Assembly (NCBI RefSeq): GCF_003589595.1
Contig: NW_020653993.1
Span: forward strand, 3,311,415-3,375,414
From: Hyposmocoma kahamanoa
Taxonomy: Eukaryota > Arthropoda > Insecta > Lepidoptera > Cosmopterigidae
Length of the DNA: 64,000 bases
Direction: 5' to 3'
How positions within the stretch are numbered: the stretch's first letter is position 1; every line of letters starts with the position of its first letter. Below, one piece after another: positions 21,801-36,800 of this stretch. The notes beneath the pieces were generated by a model. The model did no database searches, was not told where the DNA came from, and saw only the letters and a program-made list of their open reading frames with translations. Position numbers and translations under genes: made by a program.

Positions 21801-24800
21801 AACTGCCGACACTCCTCGAATGCCTGTGTCTTCGAAGGTTCATAGCAGACGCTGGCGACTGCCCGTCCACCGCGTCCTGTTGTAAAATTGTAGCTTTTAG
21901 CAGTAATACTACTCAAGATAGCTCTATCCGGGATAACATACGGGATTGCGCTATTCGGGTTATCATTATCCGGGATAGCACTATTCGGGATAGCTCTACT
22001 CGGGGTAGCATTAATGGTGAAACGTTAGTCAACTAAACATCTTCCTATTGATTTGAAAAGAGTGGTACCAGCCCTTCAGAGGGAATCGAACACTGGATCT
22101 CAGGCAAAAGTTTTTCAACTAAGGTAATGGCTGCGTTTTCTTGCTGACCAAAGAAACACCTTGTATTAATTAACGACAAGTGCAAATGCAGTCTAACAAA
22201 ATAGCAAGCATAATACAGGTTATAAAAATAAATAGTAAATAAACACGTCACACCAAAGACAAAGACAATAAATAAGCAAACACAAGCCAAACTGTACCTT
22301 AAATCTATTGAACTGTCGGTTATGTTTCCCCCTCTCTGAAGCTACAAGACTCCGTAACGACTGCGTTCTTGGACACTGGTTGTCTAACCAATGATATGTA
22401 CCAAACAGTTTCGAAGTATCCGATCTGTAACGAACAGTATATACACACATAAGCCCGCACACCTATATGAGCTTGGTAAAACAATTGAAGACATTTTTCG
22501 AGCGTCAAAAGACAATATTAAGAGCCAAACAAGACATCAAAATTCTGATCGACAATTAACATGTAAAAGCCCAACCAACACACGAATTTACAGCAAAGTT
22601 GTCGCATTCCAAGTTAAAATTTCACAGATATTTTAAAAGCACATTTTTTGAAATATTTAGCATATGGGCTGTGATGTTACCCAGGATTGAAGATGCATCT
22701 CAAGTTCTTGTTTACTAATTATAGCATATTAATATTGTTGGAAATCTAATGGAATGTTATAGGTGTACCAGAATCTCCTGGCATTAAAATTAGAAAAATC
22801 GAACTACTTTCACTGGGCAACGTTAACTTGTCATGTCAATTCAAAATATTACTTGTGTCAAATGGCTGTCTGCTAAACTTTTTTCACTTCAAAATAACGA
22901 TTTTGTAGCAATAATTACTGAGAATCCGCTTCAATCTCAAGCAAAAAACATAGTAATCATATTTATTGTAAAATGAGCGACGAATTAGGTGCATCGAACT
23001 CACGATTTAGAAGCGGGTCTCAAATCTTGCCCATTAGTAGGACTAAGTAAATTTGATCGATGAAATTTTAACGAAGCCAAATCAATATAATGTGGTATGT
23101 AATTTTGTTAGTACTGGTCGGCAAGAGTTCAGTGCAGTGTGTAAACAATGATTGGTAAAAAAAGTTAAATGGCGTAAATGCGAGTTACTTCGAACTGCAA
23201 ATGTAAATAAATCTATCACCCACAATATTTATTATATTATATTATTTGTAATTGATATATCTCTGTCTAATTTTAAAATGTATTAAAGATTACTTACTTT
23301 CTTAGACACAAATATCATACAGATCTTAAAACATGCACGAAGATAGATCAATTCTGGTCAATTAGAATATATAAAGTATCTAGTACATTTTTTCCTACTA
23401 TATTGATGTTGCCCACTACAAATTTAAATTTGTCTAAGTGCTATCAGATTCTGGTACACGGCCCTGCTTCCAAAGCAAGAAATTCGTAGTTACAGCCGTT
23501 TACCCACTATGGATGACCTACAGACTTGAGTATCGATTGGTGCTAGAACTAAGAATGCAAGACAATGCAATTTCGTAGTTTCTAACGGGCCATTTTCACA
23601 GTTTTGAACGGGACGGTTTTTCGAGTAGTCGCTTAGGTCATAGTAGGAAAACGGCTGTAATTAGGAATTTCGTGCAATGAGAGTAGGGGTAACGATTTTT
23701 CACAGTAGCTACTGGGTGTCCAGATATTTGATTTTATCAGGCTAATTATTTTCTTTGATAATTGGAATGATAATTATCTATGCAGATTCTTAGATATGTC
23801 TATTTAATTTTTGACTAAAAATGATAATAACACTAAAATATTATGTATACTAAATTTCAATCCATTTCAAACAAACAAGTTACTGACCCGACTCTAGACG
23901 TTTTAGTGATGACCAATTTTACTGCCAACTACAAATCAATTAATTGAACGAATAGTATGACTCATTTAAACAAATTTCATTACATAACCTATAACCGCAT
24001 ATTTAAAATTTCCGAAATCTTAATTTTAAATCCTCCTTCAAATCCTGACACTTTGAAGGAGGAATTGAAATTTTCGATTTACTAATCTATTACAAAACCT
24101 TTAATTCAATGAACTGAATGTTCTTTTCCGTACAGCACAATGTAACCATAGACTATTCATACATCTTTAATTAAAAAATAACCTCACTTTTTGACTACCA
24201 TTCTTCAAAGACAATTTTACATGTTATCCAAATGAAAATTGTTGCAAAAAGTGATGAGATATGAGATGAAAAAAGATAGAAAGTGTACTTATTCGATTTA
24301 TTGAGTGATTGCTTTAGAAATTCAAACAAACCGTTTTCTTTACATTTCGTTTAAAATGGATTGGAACAGGCTTTAGAAGAGAATTTGTAGGTAATTGTTT
24401 TATGATTTGATTTTTACATGTCTCGATGCGGCAAATCGTGTTCGAATACACTAGTGGGACATTTCTAGAGGCAATGTTTTATTTTCCCAATTCATTTTAT
24501 TATCATCATGAAAATTATTAAAATAATAGAGATGGATTTCTTAATACGAATCCAAATGACATGTCTTGAGTATGGACAGATAAAAAAGTTTAGAGTACAT
24601 AAACTTGGAATACGATTTAAGCACAAAGAAAGAACAAAGTATATTGTCAGTCTATTTTCCATTCAAAAATTATAAATGTTTTTTGTTATATGTGTTTTGT
24701 TATAAATGTCTTGTAAATGTTTGTTAAATGCAATTTGTGGCAGGTAAAAGCAATATCAACCACCCAACAAACACTCAGTTTGAAACTAAGAGTATACTCA

Positions 24801-27800
24801 CAAGTTCGATGGAGCAATGAGCAGCTTCTGCAAATTGTGTAATGTAGGTCTCATGTCATGAACAGGCAGACCTCGGCCCCAAAGAAGTTGTGCAATGCAT
24901 TTGTTGAGCAAAAACATTGCGTAGCGGAATAGGGTTAAGTCTCCACCTCGCGCGAAGAGAGGTATACTGAAAAATTAATAGTAATAAGGTTCTGACCATT
25001 GAGGTGGATTTTTTTATGATATTTAGTGACGGTGGTAAGCGGCACGCCTGTCCATTGCAGTTGCAAATCAGAATTTTAAATCACAATATCTCGATTGTGC
25101 CAGAACAGAGTTCGATGTGATTATACAACGAAAAGAGGATAAATAAATAATTTCGTTATTCAAAATAAGGCCTAGCTATAGGTGTTTTCAGAATTTTATA
25201 TATTATTTCGTTTGGGAAATATAAAATCGATCAACGGTCGATCTAATATCCACAGCTAAAAACAGCGAACGAAATGTATTATGTCCTGAGAATAAGTAGT
25301 CTTGCACATAGGTCTTTGTTCTAAGGATGAGTCGATCTGAGATATTAATGGTTGGTTACAATTTTAGAATTTTAAAACTGAGCGAACTCATTCTTTACTT
25401 TAACCGTGGACCAATAAGTCAAGAGGACTTTTGATCTCCCTACTAGAGATCGTAACTCTGAAACAGGTCAAAATTCCGTCTTATATTTAGATGGCGTTGA
25501 TCAGTAGCCTAGAAGTAGTTTATATTATGGAAATGGTCGTAGATATCAATTCATTCCCCTTTCATATGAAATATAAGAAGTCACGTTGTTTCCTTGCATT
25601 GAGTATATAACCAGAAATGGAGACGAAATAAGGGCCTTCCATCCCTGGTAACTCATCAGGTAAATAAAAAAAACAGTTAAACTAATTATTACATCGAAGC
25701 GCATCTATCGTCGTGCCGTGTATTCCACAACTCGCCAGAACCGGTCGGTACCTATTAACCTCGCACCGGCCATTCCTATTGTGCCATTATAGGACAAGTA
25801 ATTAATTATGCTATAACTTTTCAAGCATTTATTTTTTAAGCACAAATTTAATGTTTTTTCCTGTTATGTTATGTTTTTATTTCTGTAAGCAACTACTAGC
25901 AACAAGGTACTAAAAGTAGTACTTACTTCTTCTTGCTTGAAAAGGAGTTGTACTTACTTCGGGTCAGGCAAATCCGGAGTAATATCCAATATCTTGCTGG
26001 CCGAGCCAAGCAAAGTGATTTTATACCGCATTGGTTGGCTCAAGAATGCCGCCGTTAAACACGTGGCCTGAGCGACGAAACCAGCAGATACCGAGTCGCT
26101 GACGGGATTCAGGACCCTCGGACTCTCATCTCCACATATCGGTAACGGTACATTGATTATTGTCCAAGTTGATGCGTCTTTCTGTAAGGTTATAAATGCA
26201 ATAAATAAATAAAACAATGATACAATGTTTTACAAGGCGGAGGAGAATTTATTGCAAATGAATAAACATCATTAATACAGTCAAGTTGGGTAAATTAGAA
26301 CACTTCACAGGTATATTTATTGAGTTTTTCTGTGCAATAACTCCACTAGTTTTGTTATGATTATGGATACAAAGATGGAATACATAGAGAAATTTCGTCG
26401 ATCAGGAGGGACTTGAAACCACGACCATGTTGCACCGTAGCATTGCTCTAACCACCTAACATGGGTTCAAGTCCCACCGGGTCGATGAAATTTTTCTATA
26501 TGTTCGATCTTTGCATTTATAATCGTAACTTCACAGGTTTTAATAAATTCGAAATGTATTTTAAATAAATAAACTTTATTTCAGAAAACAAGTTCCATAA
26601 TCTGTTAGTAAAATAAATAACAAATAAATAAATAACGCACACACTCAACATAGCCCCGCACTAGGGAAACCCTGTGTCGCGGGTGCCATGGACACACACA
26701 TAGACAACCACAAACTACACCCAAACTTACAGAGAAATAAATGTAAGCAATACAAACATTTCTCCTGGCCCGGGAATCGAACCTGGGACCTCTGCGTGGC
26801 AGTCCGGCATGGTAACGGTTCGGCCACGGGGGCAGTTTGAATAGGAAAAGAGCTTATAAATTAGTGTTAGTAGATATATCTTTTATGTTTTTTATTGATT
26901 AATGAGTGTCCTTTCATACCTAAATTTAGAACTATTTACCTAAAATGATGAATCAGACAAAAACCTGTTTGAGAAAATTGCGCTGAAGGATTCATCCAAA
27001 GTTACTTGGCCTTTTCGTTTTGAAGCAGTTTGTCTTTTATTGTTTGTTTGTCATTATATTGAGAAGGATTCAATCCTTCCGTCACTCTGAGACGTAAGTT
27101 GCCAATGTGAGACACCTTGAAGGCAATAATGCTCATACACTGGACAAACTTTTTCACAAGGATCTCTACTGCTACTAAACATTTCTCCACCGAAAAGCTC
27201 ATAGTAAATTTCAAATAAATTTCGCACGTAAATTCCGAAAACTCAGAGGTGCGAGCCCTGATTTGAACCCACAGCCTTTGCTTGAGAGGTGGTAGGTCAG
27301 ACCATTAGGCTAAAACGGCCAATAATAGTAAGTAATATAAAACGGCCAATAGTATAGGGGTTAAAGTATGAAATTGCCGATTTGTACTGAAAATCTAAAT
27401 NNNNNNNNNNNNNNNNNNNNNNNNNNNNNNNNNNNNNNNNNNNNNNNNNNNNNNNNNNNNNNNNNNNNNNNNNNNNNNNNNNNNNNNNNNNNNNNNNNNN
27501 NNNNNNNNNNNNNNNNNNNNNNNNNNNNNNNNNNNNNNNNNNNNNNNNNNNNNNNNNNNNNNNNNNNNNNNNNNNNNNNNNNNNNNNNNNNNNNNNNNNN
27601 NNNNNNNNNNNNNNNNNNNNNNNNNNNNNNNNNNNNNNNNNNNNNNNNNNNNNNNNNNNNNNNNNNNNNNNNNNNNNNNNNNNNNNNNNNNNNNNNNNNN
27701 NNNNNNNNNNNNNNNNNNNNNNNNNNNNNNNNNNNNNNNNNNNNNNNNNNNNNNNNNNNNNNNNNNNNNNNNNNNNNNNNNNNNNNNNNNNNNNNNNNNN

Positions 27801-30800
27801 CTTTTGCAATAAAACGGCAATTTCATACTTTAACCCCTAATATTTAATTAAAATACAATGTCGGTCGTAAATCAAACGTCTCTTAAAATTCTTACCTGTT
27901 CAATATAAAATATCTGATGCAATTGCTGCAATAGTTCTGTTCTTTTATTGGTCAAGGCAAGATGCGATCTGGCTGCCAATTCTCTTAAAGCACCACAGGA
28001 CAGTTTGGTCTCTTTTAATACGTCGTTGCGACGAGATAGCGTGTGGTACTCTTGGAGGAGTTCTAAACCTGAAAACCAGGAAATAAAATTAAAACCAATT
28101 TGAAATGTGGATGGCAAAATGTAGATGAGAAATATATTTTCTTTCTAAATACACACACCGGCACATTTAGCTGAACAGCAGAAAATCACCAAAATAATGA
28201 CATGGTTTTTCAAATTTACTGTTTTATTTCAGATCTAATTTGAAAATAAATATTTAAAAAACCGACCTCAAAAGTTTGTGGAATTATACTCATTTGCCAA
28301 GTTTTATTGCAATTGGTTAACGGAAAGTGGGTGAAATCAGTAAACAGGATTCATCCCCTAATTTGCTATCCTTAGAGGTGGAATATTTTATTCAAATTTG
28401 AACAGGATTACTACTAAGAGAACCCCTTTCCAACGAAAAAAGTAACATCGAAATCGGTTCACAAACGTCGGAGTATACGCGTAACATACACAAAAAAAAA
28501 ATCCGTCGAATTGAGAATCTTCTCCTTTTTTGAAACCAGTTATAAATTAGTCAACCGTCTTTTTCTTAAATTAATTTGTTTTAATTTCCAACTAACACAA
28601 GTTTATCAAGTGGTTAAGCATTGATTTTGCATTCCAGTAAATTTCGGAAACTTTAGATAGAGAGAATTTACAACACGGAAATGACGTTTAGTACACCATC
28701 ATTAATGGTTTCTGACCAAACATTTTTTTAAGCTTGCGGCATAAAGGCTCGGAAGGCGGCCAAGTTGATATGAGTCACGTCTGCCGCATGTCGAGCGAGT
28801 TGTGGGCCAGGACAACCCACAAATCAAAAAGAAGACACAGTAGTCCCCGGCCGCGATGGCAGGATGCCTTGGACCCCTTTTTAAGGACTGACCAGATCTT
28901 GCCCAAGATCGAGAGTAACGGGAAAAGAGGGAGAGGCGGGCACTGAGACAAAACGGGCTTATAAAAAAAATAGGGAAATTAATAACTGACAATGCAAGGT
29001 GGCCCGAATTATGTGTCCGAGAGTGCATCATTACTCTAACTCTTGTTTGTCTTGCAAATAATTTTATGATTAAATTATTATATTATTATGATTAGATTAT
29101 GATTAAAAAGAAACCTTTATAATTGTATTACGGCCTATTATTAGCGTCGGTCCATAGTCTCCGATCTAGAAGAGCCCTGCCCGCTATAGTACGACATCTG
29201 GATTGATCTAAAAGATAGTCAATGTTACTGTGACCTTAGAGCGCGTACCCATTATACCGTGACAACAGATAGTCGTGCAGTTTAAAGTGTCGTGGCTTGT
29301 ATATATAACTGAAGTTGTTCATATATAGTACAACACGATGAACTGTCGTTCACGAATTTTTTGACGTTACGACGACAAACTGTCGTATCAATGGGAAGAG
29401 CTAGAACGACAGTCGTCTGACGATAAATAAACGTCTACGACACAGTCACGACAGATAGTCGTGATATGGGAACAGGCTAGACGCGACAGTCGTCCAACGA
29501 TAAATAAAACGTTACGACACAATGGGAATGCGCCCTTAGACTTCGTATGGAACTTACCTAGATCCTGATTCTCCTCAAATAACTTAGCGTGTATCACTTT
29601 CAGTCTTCTAATGTTAGCCAGTTTCCTGTCCGTCTCGTCTGACAGTATGATGCGTTTGAACCGTAATATTTCCAGCTGTTTGGTCAGCCTTACGTGTTCT
29701 GCTCTTTGGAACGGGGAGGGTTTTGCCTAGATAAAAAAGAATTACAGTCATTTATAGTCTGTTTCTTTATGTACCTTAAGTTAATGGCATAAGTGCTTGT
29801 CTTATAAGTTTGCTGTGACAGATGTCGCTGGCTTCCGCTGACTTCACAAATTAGTGGCGCAAATTGTACAGCGCCCCTAGCAGCCACAAGCGGAAGTAAG
29901 ATTTTGTATGCAAATATTCTGAGAACTATTACACATACTCATAACGTCAACTCCAGTATCAATTATTGGAAAGAGACATGGCACCACGACTTGTACAACA
30001 AGTCTTAAAGAAGGGGAATAATTCCGGCTAAACTAAAATTCGCACGTTCGAAACAATACCGTCACAAAACGAAAATCACTTTCTTGAATCTTGGACCTAA
30101 AAGTTGTATCATCCCGTATATTATAGATTGTTATCTGCAATGTTTGTCGTTCTTTTTCTGTTTTTAGAATGAATCAATTGACATTATCACGATAGCGTCA
30201 ACAAACAAACGATTGCAAATAATCTTGAAACGTGACTAATGTTTAAAGCAGGTACGGTCGTAGATTTTCATGATAAAGAAGTCTATTGATAAACCATATA
30301 TAAAGATTTTTGCAGGTTTATTTCTTAATTATCTTTTTATTAAGCTTAAGTGAGACCCAAAATAAGACGTGAAGTATTTCGATCACACGAAAAATCGCTT
30401 TTCGACATTAAAAATACGAGTTGAACTTGTTATTATAATTGATAATGAAAACGGAAGATACCGGTATTGGACTATGGGTTATCGGTATTACCATTTTTTG
30501 CTACGTTAATCTACGGAAAAATAAGTTTCATTCGATAGTTAATACAGATATTTCATTAACATTTTGTCTCCCGTGATCCGTAATAAATATGAGCTCATTT
30601 GATAGTAAGAGGGTATATTTTATTTCTAGAAGACAAATGTCTATCGTGCAACTAATTTCTCCGTCTCTATAGGTACTAAATGTAAACTAGGATGATCCCG
30701 GTGCCATTTCATTTGACGTTTGTCATAGAGATGAGGTAAAGTCGACATATTTTTGTTGTATTTGATTTTTGAAGCACAAGTTCTCTCTAATAGTTTTATT

Positions 30801-33800
30801 TTTCTGACGTATTCTGAAAGATGTATAGACGTGTGAAGTGTTCTGTATTATATTGAAGGCATAAAACACACAATCATCAGTCAAATGTAATTTCAATACA
30901 TATTTTAGAAAATTTCAAAAAACGTTTTGTCATATTAATTTATAGGTTTCAAAAAAGTAATAACACTGACATGCTAATTCATTGCCCATTATTAAAGTTC
31001 ATATTTTAAAAATGAATATCGAAAACTTTTTATCGATACACCTCATCTCTAGCGAATGCAGTCTAATGAAGTACCTTTGCACGCTGTTGTAAAAAATTAA
31101 AGAATTTTTGAAAAAAAATGTTCTTCCGCTCATTTCACAGAAATAAACATTGATTTGGTGTTATTTTTACTTTAATTTAATGTTACTTAAACAAAGGCTT
31201 ATTCATTTAAAGCGAGGCTTATAAAAATAGTTTATGAAATACGTAAATTAGTGCACATCGTTACCAAGGTTATATTGTGTACATTTTTATGAACTGCCAC
31301 AGGGGCCATTCTACATTCTTTTTAGTACACTATTCAAAACCTACGCAACCACGATACCATTTCGCCTTAATTTCTGCAATTGAAATAGAACGAAACACCA
31401 TTTGGTTGACCGACTTGTAAATATTTTGCATAAGTCAGATTCATAAAAGTCGAAGATAAAAAATAAAAACTAAGTAATGAGGCCTTGGGGATTATTAGTA
31501 TTGTTTATATGGCGTTGGGGCATAAGATCTTAAATCTCTTGTACTTATGATTACGCTGGTTCAGAAGAATACAGAAACACTAGTGCTGCTTTGTAGTATA
31601 AATAGATACAGCCGTGGTATCTACCACTATAGGGGGTTCTGCATAGAGAATTGCGAACTATTCTAAAGTGGTGTTACAAAGTTAAACTTACCTTAAAAGA
31701 TAGGAGATCATTTAACTTTAGAGTTAATCTTGGCCCGTTAGATACCGCAGGCCTTTCTTCTCTAACTCTACCATTTTTATTCAAGTCATTTTGGGACGAT
31801 GACTTTCCTATGTCCAGAATCTCCTCTTCCGGAGAAAAGAGATTCCTCTGAGATCGACTTTTGGATTTTAATTTAATTTCGTCTTCTTGTGATTGTGTCC
31901 ACTCGTTGGCTAAGGCAGATTTCTTGTATATCCGTTCTTTGATCTGTTGAACCGCTTCTTGCTTCTTCTTAATAGCATATTGCAATAAATGTAATTTCTG
32001 CAATTTGCTAGCGTTGTAACTATGCCGAATCTCCGATTTCAGAAAACTCATAGCCAAATATCTATATTTTGGCGCACCATCCGATTGATTTCTCAAATCG
32101 TAATTCTCTGCGGTTTCGCTCAAATCGATGTTTTCTTGCAATTCTTCTTGAGACGTCGTTCTCGATATACCGCTACGTCTGTCGCCACACATAACGTCTA
32201 ATGTTTCCGGTGAATGTTCATATATATAATTTGGATCCCTTTTTCTTTCCAAACTTTCTTCCCGTTTATCCCGTTGTCTATGGGCAATGTTCAGACTCGT
32301 AGATGTTTTTAAAGTCGGAAAATTCTGCTTAAATACCCTTTCAACAGGACTATGACTTTTTGAATACTCTTTATCAGATTTCCTATTAATTTTATTAGGC
32401 GATATCGACCTCGACTCTTTCACTTTTTGATGCTGAATGAATTTCGACTCTAAAGTGTTTTTCGATATAGTTTTTCCTGAAGAATCAGATGATAGAGAAC
32501 TGTGTTCAATTTCATTTTCTGTAGGAATTATGTCTAGTTTGAGACTTTTATAGGAACAGAAATAGCCTCCAAGCATTTGGAATACTAGGGTATTGCTTTT
32601 GAAACAATCTGAGGTAAAATTTAAGGCTAAATTAGCCCCGATGTAGCGAAGACCACTGAAATATACTCCCCAAGTTTGAATGATTGTATCTTGGGATTTT
32701 TCGCAATTTTCTTCTGAAGAATGGAGAATATGACACCATATTCTTATTACTATGTTTGTTGATGACATCCTTTGGGTGATTTCTGGAATTAAATAAAGGT
32801 TTTCACAAGTTATTAAACTTGTTCTGACTTCCGTGCACGCCAAAGCATCAGCGTTTTAGATTTAAATGATAACAGTCGACGGCAGGAGGATGACGTGGGG
32901 GTGTCACGCCGTTTTTAAAATATACGGTATGACACACAATTTTAAGTCCGTTTTTCAATACTCTATTTTGAGGCGAAGCGTTGTGGGTCTAGTGCCGTAG
33001 CATTAAATGGATGATAACCTTTATCCTGTCGTTACTCTGACTATTATAAACACATTATTATAATAAAGCGGACTAAAGCGGATTGGATAAGTTATTTGAG
33101 AGAACGATCGTATTCCATACAGAAGTAATTGCGCCCTTGTGTCTAATTACAATAAAGGTTTTTTTATGATATCAAAGGACGAGATGAACAAGTCGATCCG
33201 TAACAGTTGCAGTGTCAATCAAAGCTTTAAATCACAAAGATCTGAGGGGCACTGTCAATGCGCCTATCACCTTGAAACATAAGTTGACAAGTTTCATGTG
33301 ACTGGAATTTCACTAGTAACCCTTCAACACCGAAGCGCTGTAATCAGCTCAGAGTAGCAGTAGAGTTTCTTGGAAAGAGCTAATCCAGGGAAGTACTGCC
33401 ACCTTACCTACTTCTGCCGTCAAGCAGTAATGTGAGCATTACTGCGTTCCGGTTTTGAAGGGTAAGTGTGCGGGATGATGGGCGCAGAGGCAGTGCACCA
33501 TAAATCTTTGCGATTTAAAGCTCTGAGTGGCACTGCAACTGTTATGGCCAGGCGTGTCGTTTACCATCACTTCTACTTCCCTGGACGAACTCTTTCACAA
33601 GGAACTCTACTGCTATAAAAACTGTGGGTGGGTATGGCGGATATCTAAATACCTTAAGCCGATTTAGGCGATATGCAGCAATTGCTACAATGCATGACGA
33701 ATTTCGTTTAAAACGTAGTTCTAAACTGCAGAATAAATTTTCGGGCTACCCAACGGATGTTGTTATATGCCACTGCTAATAACACCAAGTAGCACTGCCA

Positions 33801-36800
33801 CCTTTACATTTACTATGTACATTTAGCTCTAAACACACAACTAATTAAGTAGACTAGGTTATCTACCCAACCAAATTAATATTCAGCACCTCAACGTTTA
33901 CATACGGGCCGGGTTACATAGTCGAAAAATTGTTATTCAGCGTTGTTTTCAAAATCTACATTTGTTATGATGAAAGGTCGTTGGACAAATAAAATAATAT
34001 AAATAAGTATTGCAAGGTGCACTCGAGCGTTCCAATTACATCACCGAAACCAGGAAAGTCCAAATTCCAATTGCTTTATTCGGTATATTTCAAGATTCCT
34101 GGTAAAGTCCCATTAAGAGAACAGTTGTAAATTACTGCAGCTCTCGGAGCTCTTTCGGAGGTAAAATTGAATAATAGTAAAAGTATGAAATCAATAATCA
34201 GATCCATGCAGTCGTTTTCCACAAATTTGTATATTAATATTACACAAAGACGCGACCGCAGACCTGTCTACTAATGGCTGCGTTGTCTACAATAATCAAA
34301 ACCTTAACAACGCGATTCAGTCTTTTCGTTAAATTGATCTAGCGCCTGGCGTCTTTTGAGAGCACACAAAATGCTCATGAATGGTTATAGAAGCACATTG
34401 TTTTTTGTTCTGACTGATCACAGACTGGTGACAGAAAGCTGCAGTGCTACTTCGAGTTTCAAATAACAAAGATATGACGGGCACGGCTGGTGTTGGGTCT
34501 TGGAAAAATTTCCATTTTGAAAAATCATATTTTTCAGAAAATGAAATATTTTTCCGGATATTTGTACAATATTTTTCCTTTATTTTTCTACATTTGACAT
34601 TGACACTTGTCAAAAGTTGAAGTTACTGACTTACCTTGCAAATCAAAAATGACAATGAGTCTACAACTACAACAAACACAAAAAGTTAACTAATGATTTG
34701 GCAATTTGCCTTGAAATTTAAATTTCATACTGAAGATTTGGCTTCACGTTAATAAAATAATACGTTGAAGAAAAATTTAAATCTAAGATTTGGCAGTATG
34801 GCTAGACGCCTTAGCCTGTCCCGAAGGACGAAAAACTTTACTACTACTACTGATGTTACTCAACGAAAACGCTGGAGCTATTAAAAAAGTGTTTTTTTCG
34901 CTCTTGAGAAAATATTTTAAATCTCGTTTGTCTCAAAGTAGATTTTAGATATTCAAGTTTGCTCGTATAATTCACGCTAAATAAAACTTCAAAGGATACT
35001 TCTAATCGTAGAACATATTAATATAAGACTTTGAAATTATATTTTTCCAATTTTTTAAATGCTTCCCAAAAACTATTTCACTGAAAAATTTCCACTATTT
35101 GAATTTTTTTGGAAAATTACCAACAGTAGTCAATAACACAAAATAACAAAATCTTTTTAGATTTTTTTTTATTTAATCGGTTTATGTCTCATCATTAATT
35201 TTCAAAACGTAAATACCAGATAATAATCAATATTTTAAATGATTACAAGTGACAAATAGAATAATGCACACACGCGTTATGTTCTAACAGACCTGATTGA
35301 TTTACCTATACACATACATTAAATTGATATATTTCGCACGAGAATTGACATCACAAAAATCCACTTTCCTATATACAGGGTGGAAATTTGTAATGCCACC
35401 TGGAGGGAAAGTACTCTAAATACTGGAGATAGAAATTTTTACTTAAAGGAAACATTCCTTTATTTTTTTAAAGAAATAAAATTGCATTCATAGGTTTTCG
35501 AAAATTTCTAGCAACACGCGGGAATCCAACCCGCTTTAATCTGAAAAAAATGCACCTTGCACTTTTATTGCATCGATCGATGTCTTTTATTGAATCTCTC
35601 TCACAAAATTGGTTAATTAAATGAAAAAAGAAACCGTGAAATCTTAACATATTTTAATAAAACGAAAAAATGGTAATCTAACTAATTAGTTGCTCGAAAT
35701 GAGCTCATTTTCTAGGATACACAAATTTAATCTTTTAACGAATTCACTTTGAGTAACTTTTAATAACGTGTTGTGATAAATTGTATTACAAATCGTATTC
35801 TGAACCTCGGCCTTCAACTCGTTTACACTCGAATGGGATTTAGGTTAAATTTGATTTTTAACATATCCCCACAAAAAAAGATAATAATCAATAAATTTTG
35901 TGAGAGAGATTTTATTCTTATAATTAACCCTATCGATTGACGCAATAAAAGTGCAGGGTGCATTTTTTTTCAGATTAAAGCAGCTTCGATTCCCGCGTGC
36001 TGCTAGAAATTTTCGAAAATCTATGAATGCAGTTTTGTCTTTTAAAAAATAAAGGAATGTTTCCTTTAAGTAAAAATTTCTATCTCTAGTATTTAGAGTA
36101 CTTTCCCTCCAGGTGGCATTACAAATTTCCACCCTGTATATATACCTACACCGAAGTGTAAATGTAAAAATCTCTGTTTTCGGTTCTATAAATACCAGTA
36201 ATAATAAAAAAATCAATATCCTGTAGCCGGTTCTTAGTTTGAACAGAATTTCCTGCTTAACGAACAGGGGCTACACCGCCTTGTTGCGCGTGTGGGCGGC
36301 GGCATGCGGCAGTAGGTACCTAGTAATTCGCGAGCTTATACCCAGTCAACCTTACACGTTGATTTTATTGTTTCTGTACCAAGTTTGATTACATACGGAG
36401 ATAGCGGGATAATCGTTTTTGTTCAAAATTATATACAATAATCCCGTTTTTCCATTTACTAGAACGCACATATTGGTACAAGACCGTCTTTTGTTTTTGA
36501 GGTTATATTCGGTTGCGCCGCGCGTGTATTTTTCTGGACATTTTTGTGATATTATTGACCTTTCTAGTGGAAACTACGGCATGGCATAATCCAAGTTACC
36601 GTGCTCGGAGTTCTGAAATACGAGATTATTTTGGAAATGTTTGACAATCTAGTCTGGATCTCAGATTGGGTTTTAAGTTACACTGTATTACCATATTGTG
36701 TCATTAATGTATTTTTTTTAATGATGAACATTGCCAAACTGCTGTCGGATTTTTAAATAGCTATAGGTACGAAACTTGTGTTAATGGTGTTGCCAAGTTT

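Larger units (their letters stand above)
26182..27895 (-). other. UVRAG intron 5
   Basis: It carries an inverted tRNA-like motif pair (about 26395-26495), a full SINE, a rearranged family A copy (about 27060-27180), another tRNA-like SINE head and a MITE containing the 400-base gap. Items are listed separately. Confidence 0.5.
28069..29557 (-). other. UVRAG intron 4
   Basis: It carries a family B copy in reverse (about 28255-28550), a LINE fragment (28735-28946) and copy 3 of the CGACAGTCG MITE (29235-29539). The rest, 28950-29230, shows nothing. Confidence 0.5.

Noticed and set aside
21787..21900. Direct join of UVRAG exon 7 to exon 9, or an upstream acceptor at 21896
   Set aside because: Both readings reach a stop within the exon; adding exon 8 (22298-22424) restores the phase without one.
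24790..24802. UVRAG ending at the TGA after exon 7
   Set aside because: The TGA overlaps a consensus GTGAGT donor, and exons 8, 9 and 10 follow with exactly compatible phases. It is kept only as a possible retained-intron isoform.
27297..27847. Frames of 143-170 codons across the N run
   Set aside because: They consist almost wholly of unknown residues from the assembly gap.
31651..31851. 66-codon plus-strand frame
   Set aside because: It is the antisense of UVRAG exon 3.
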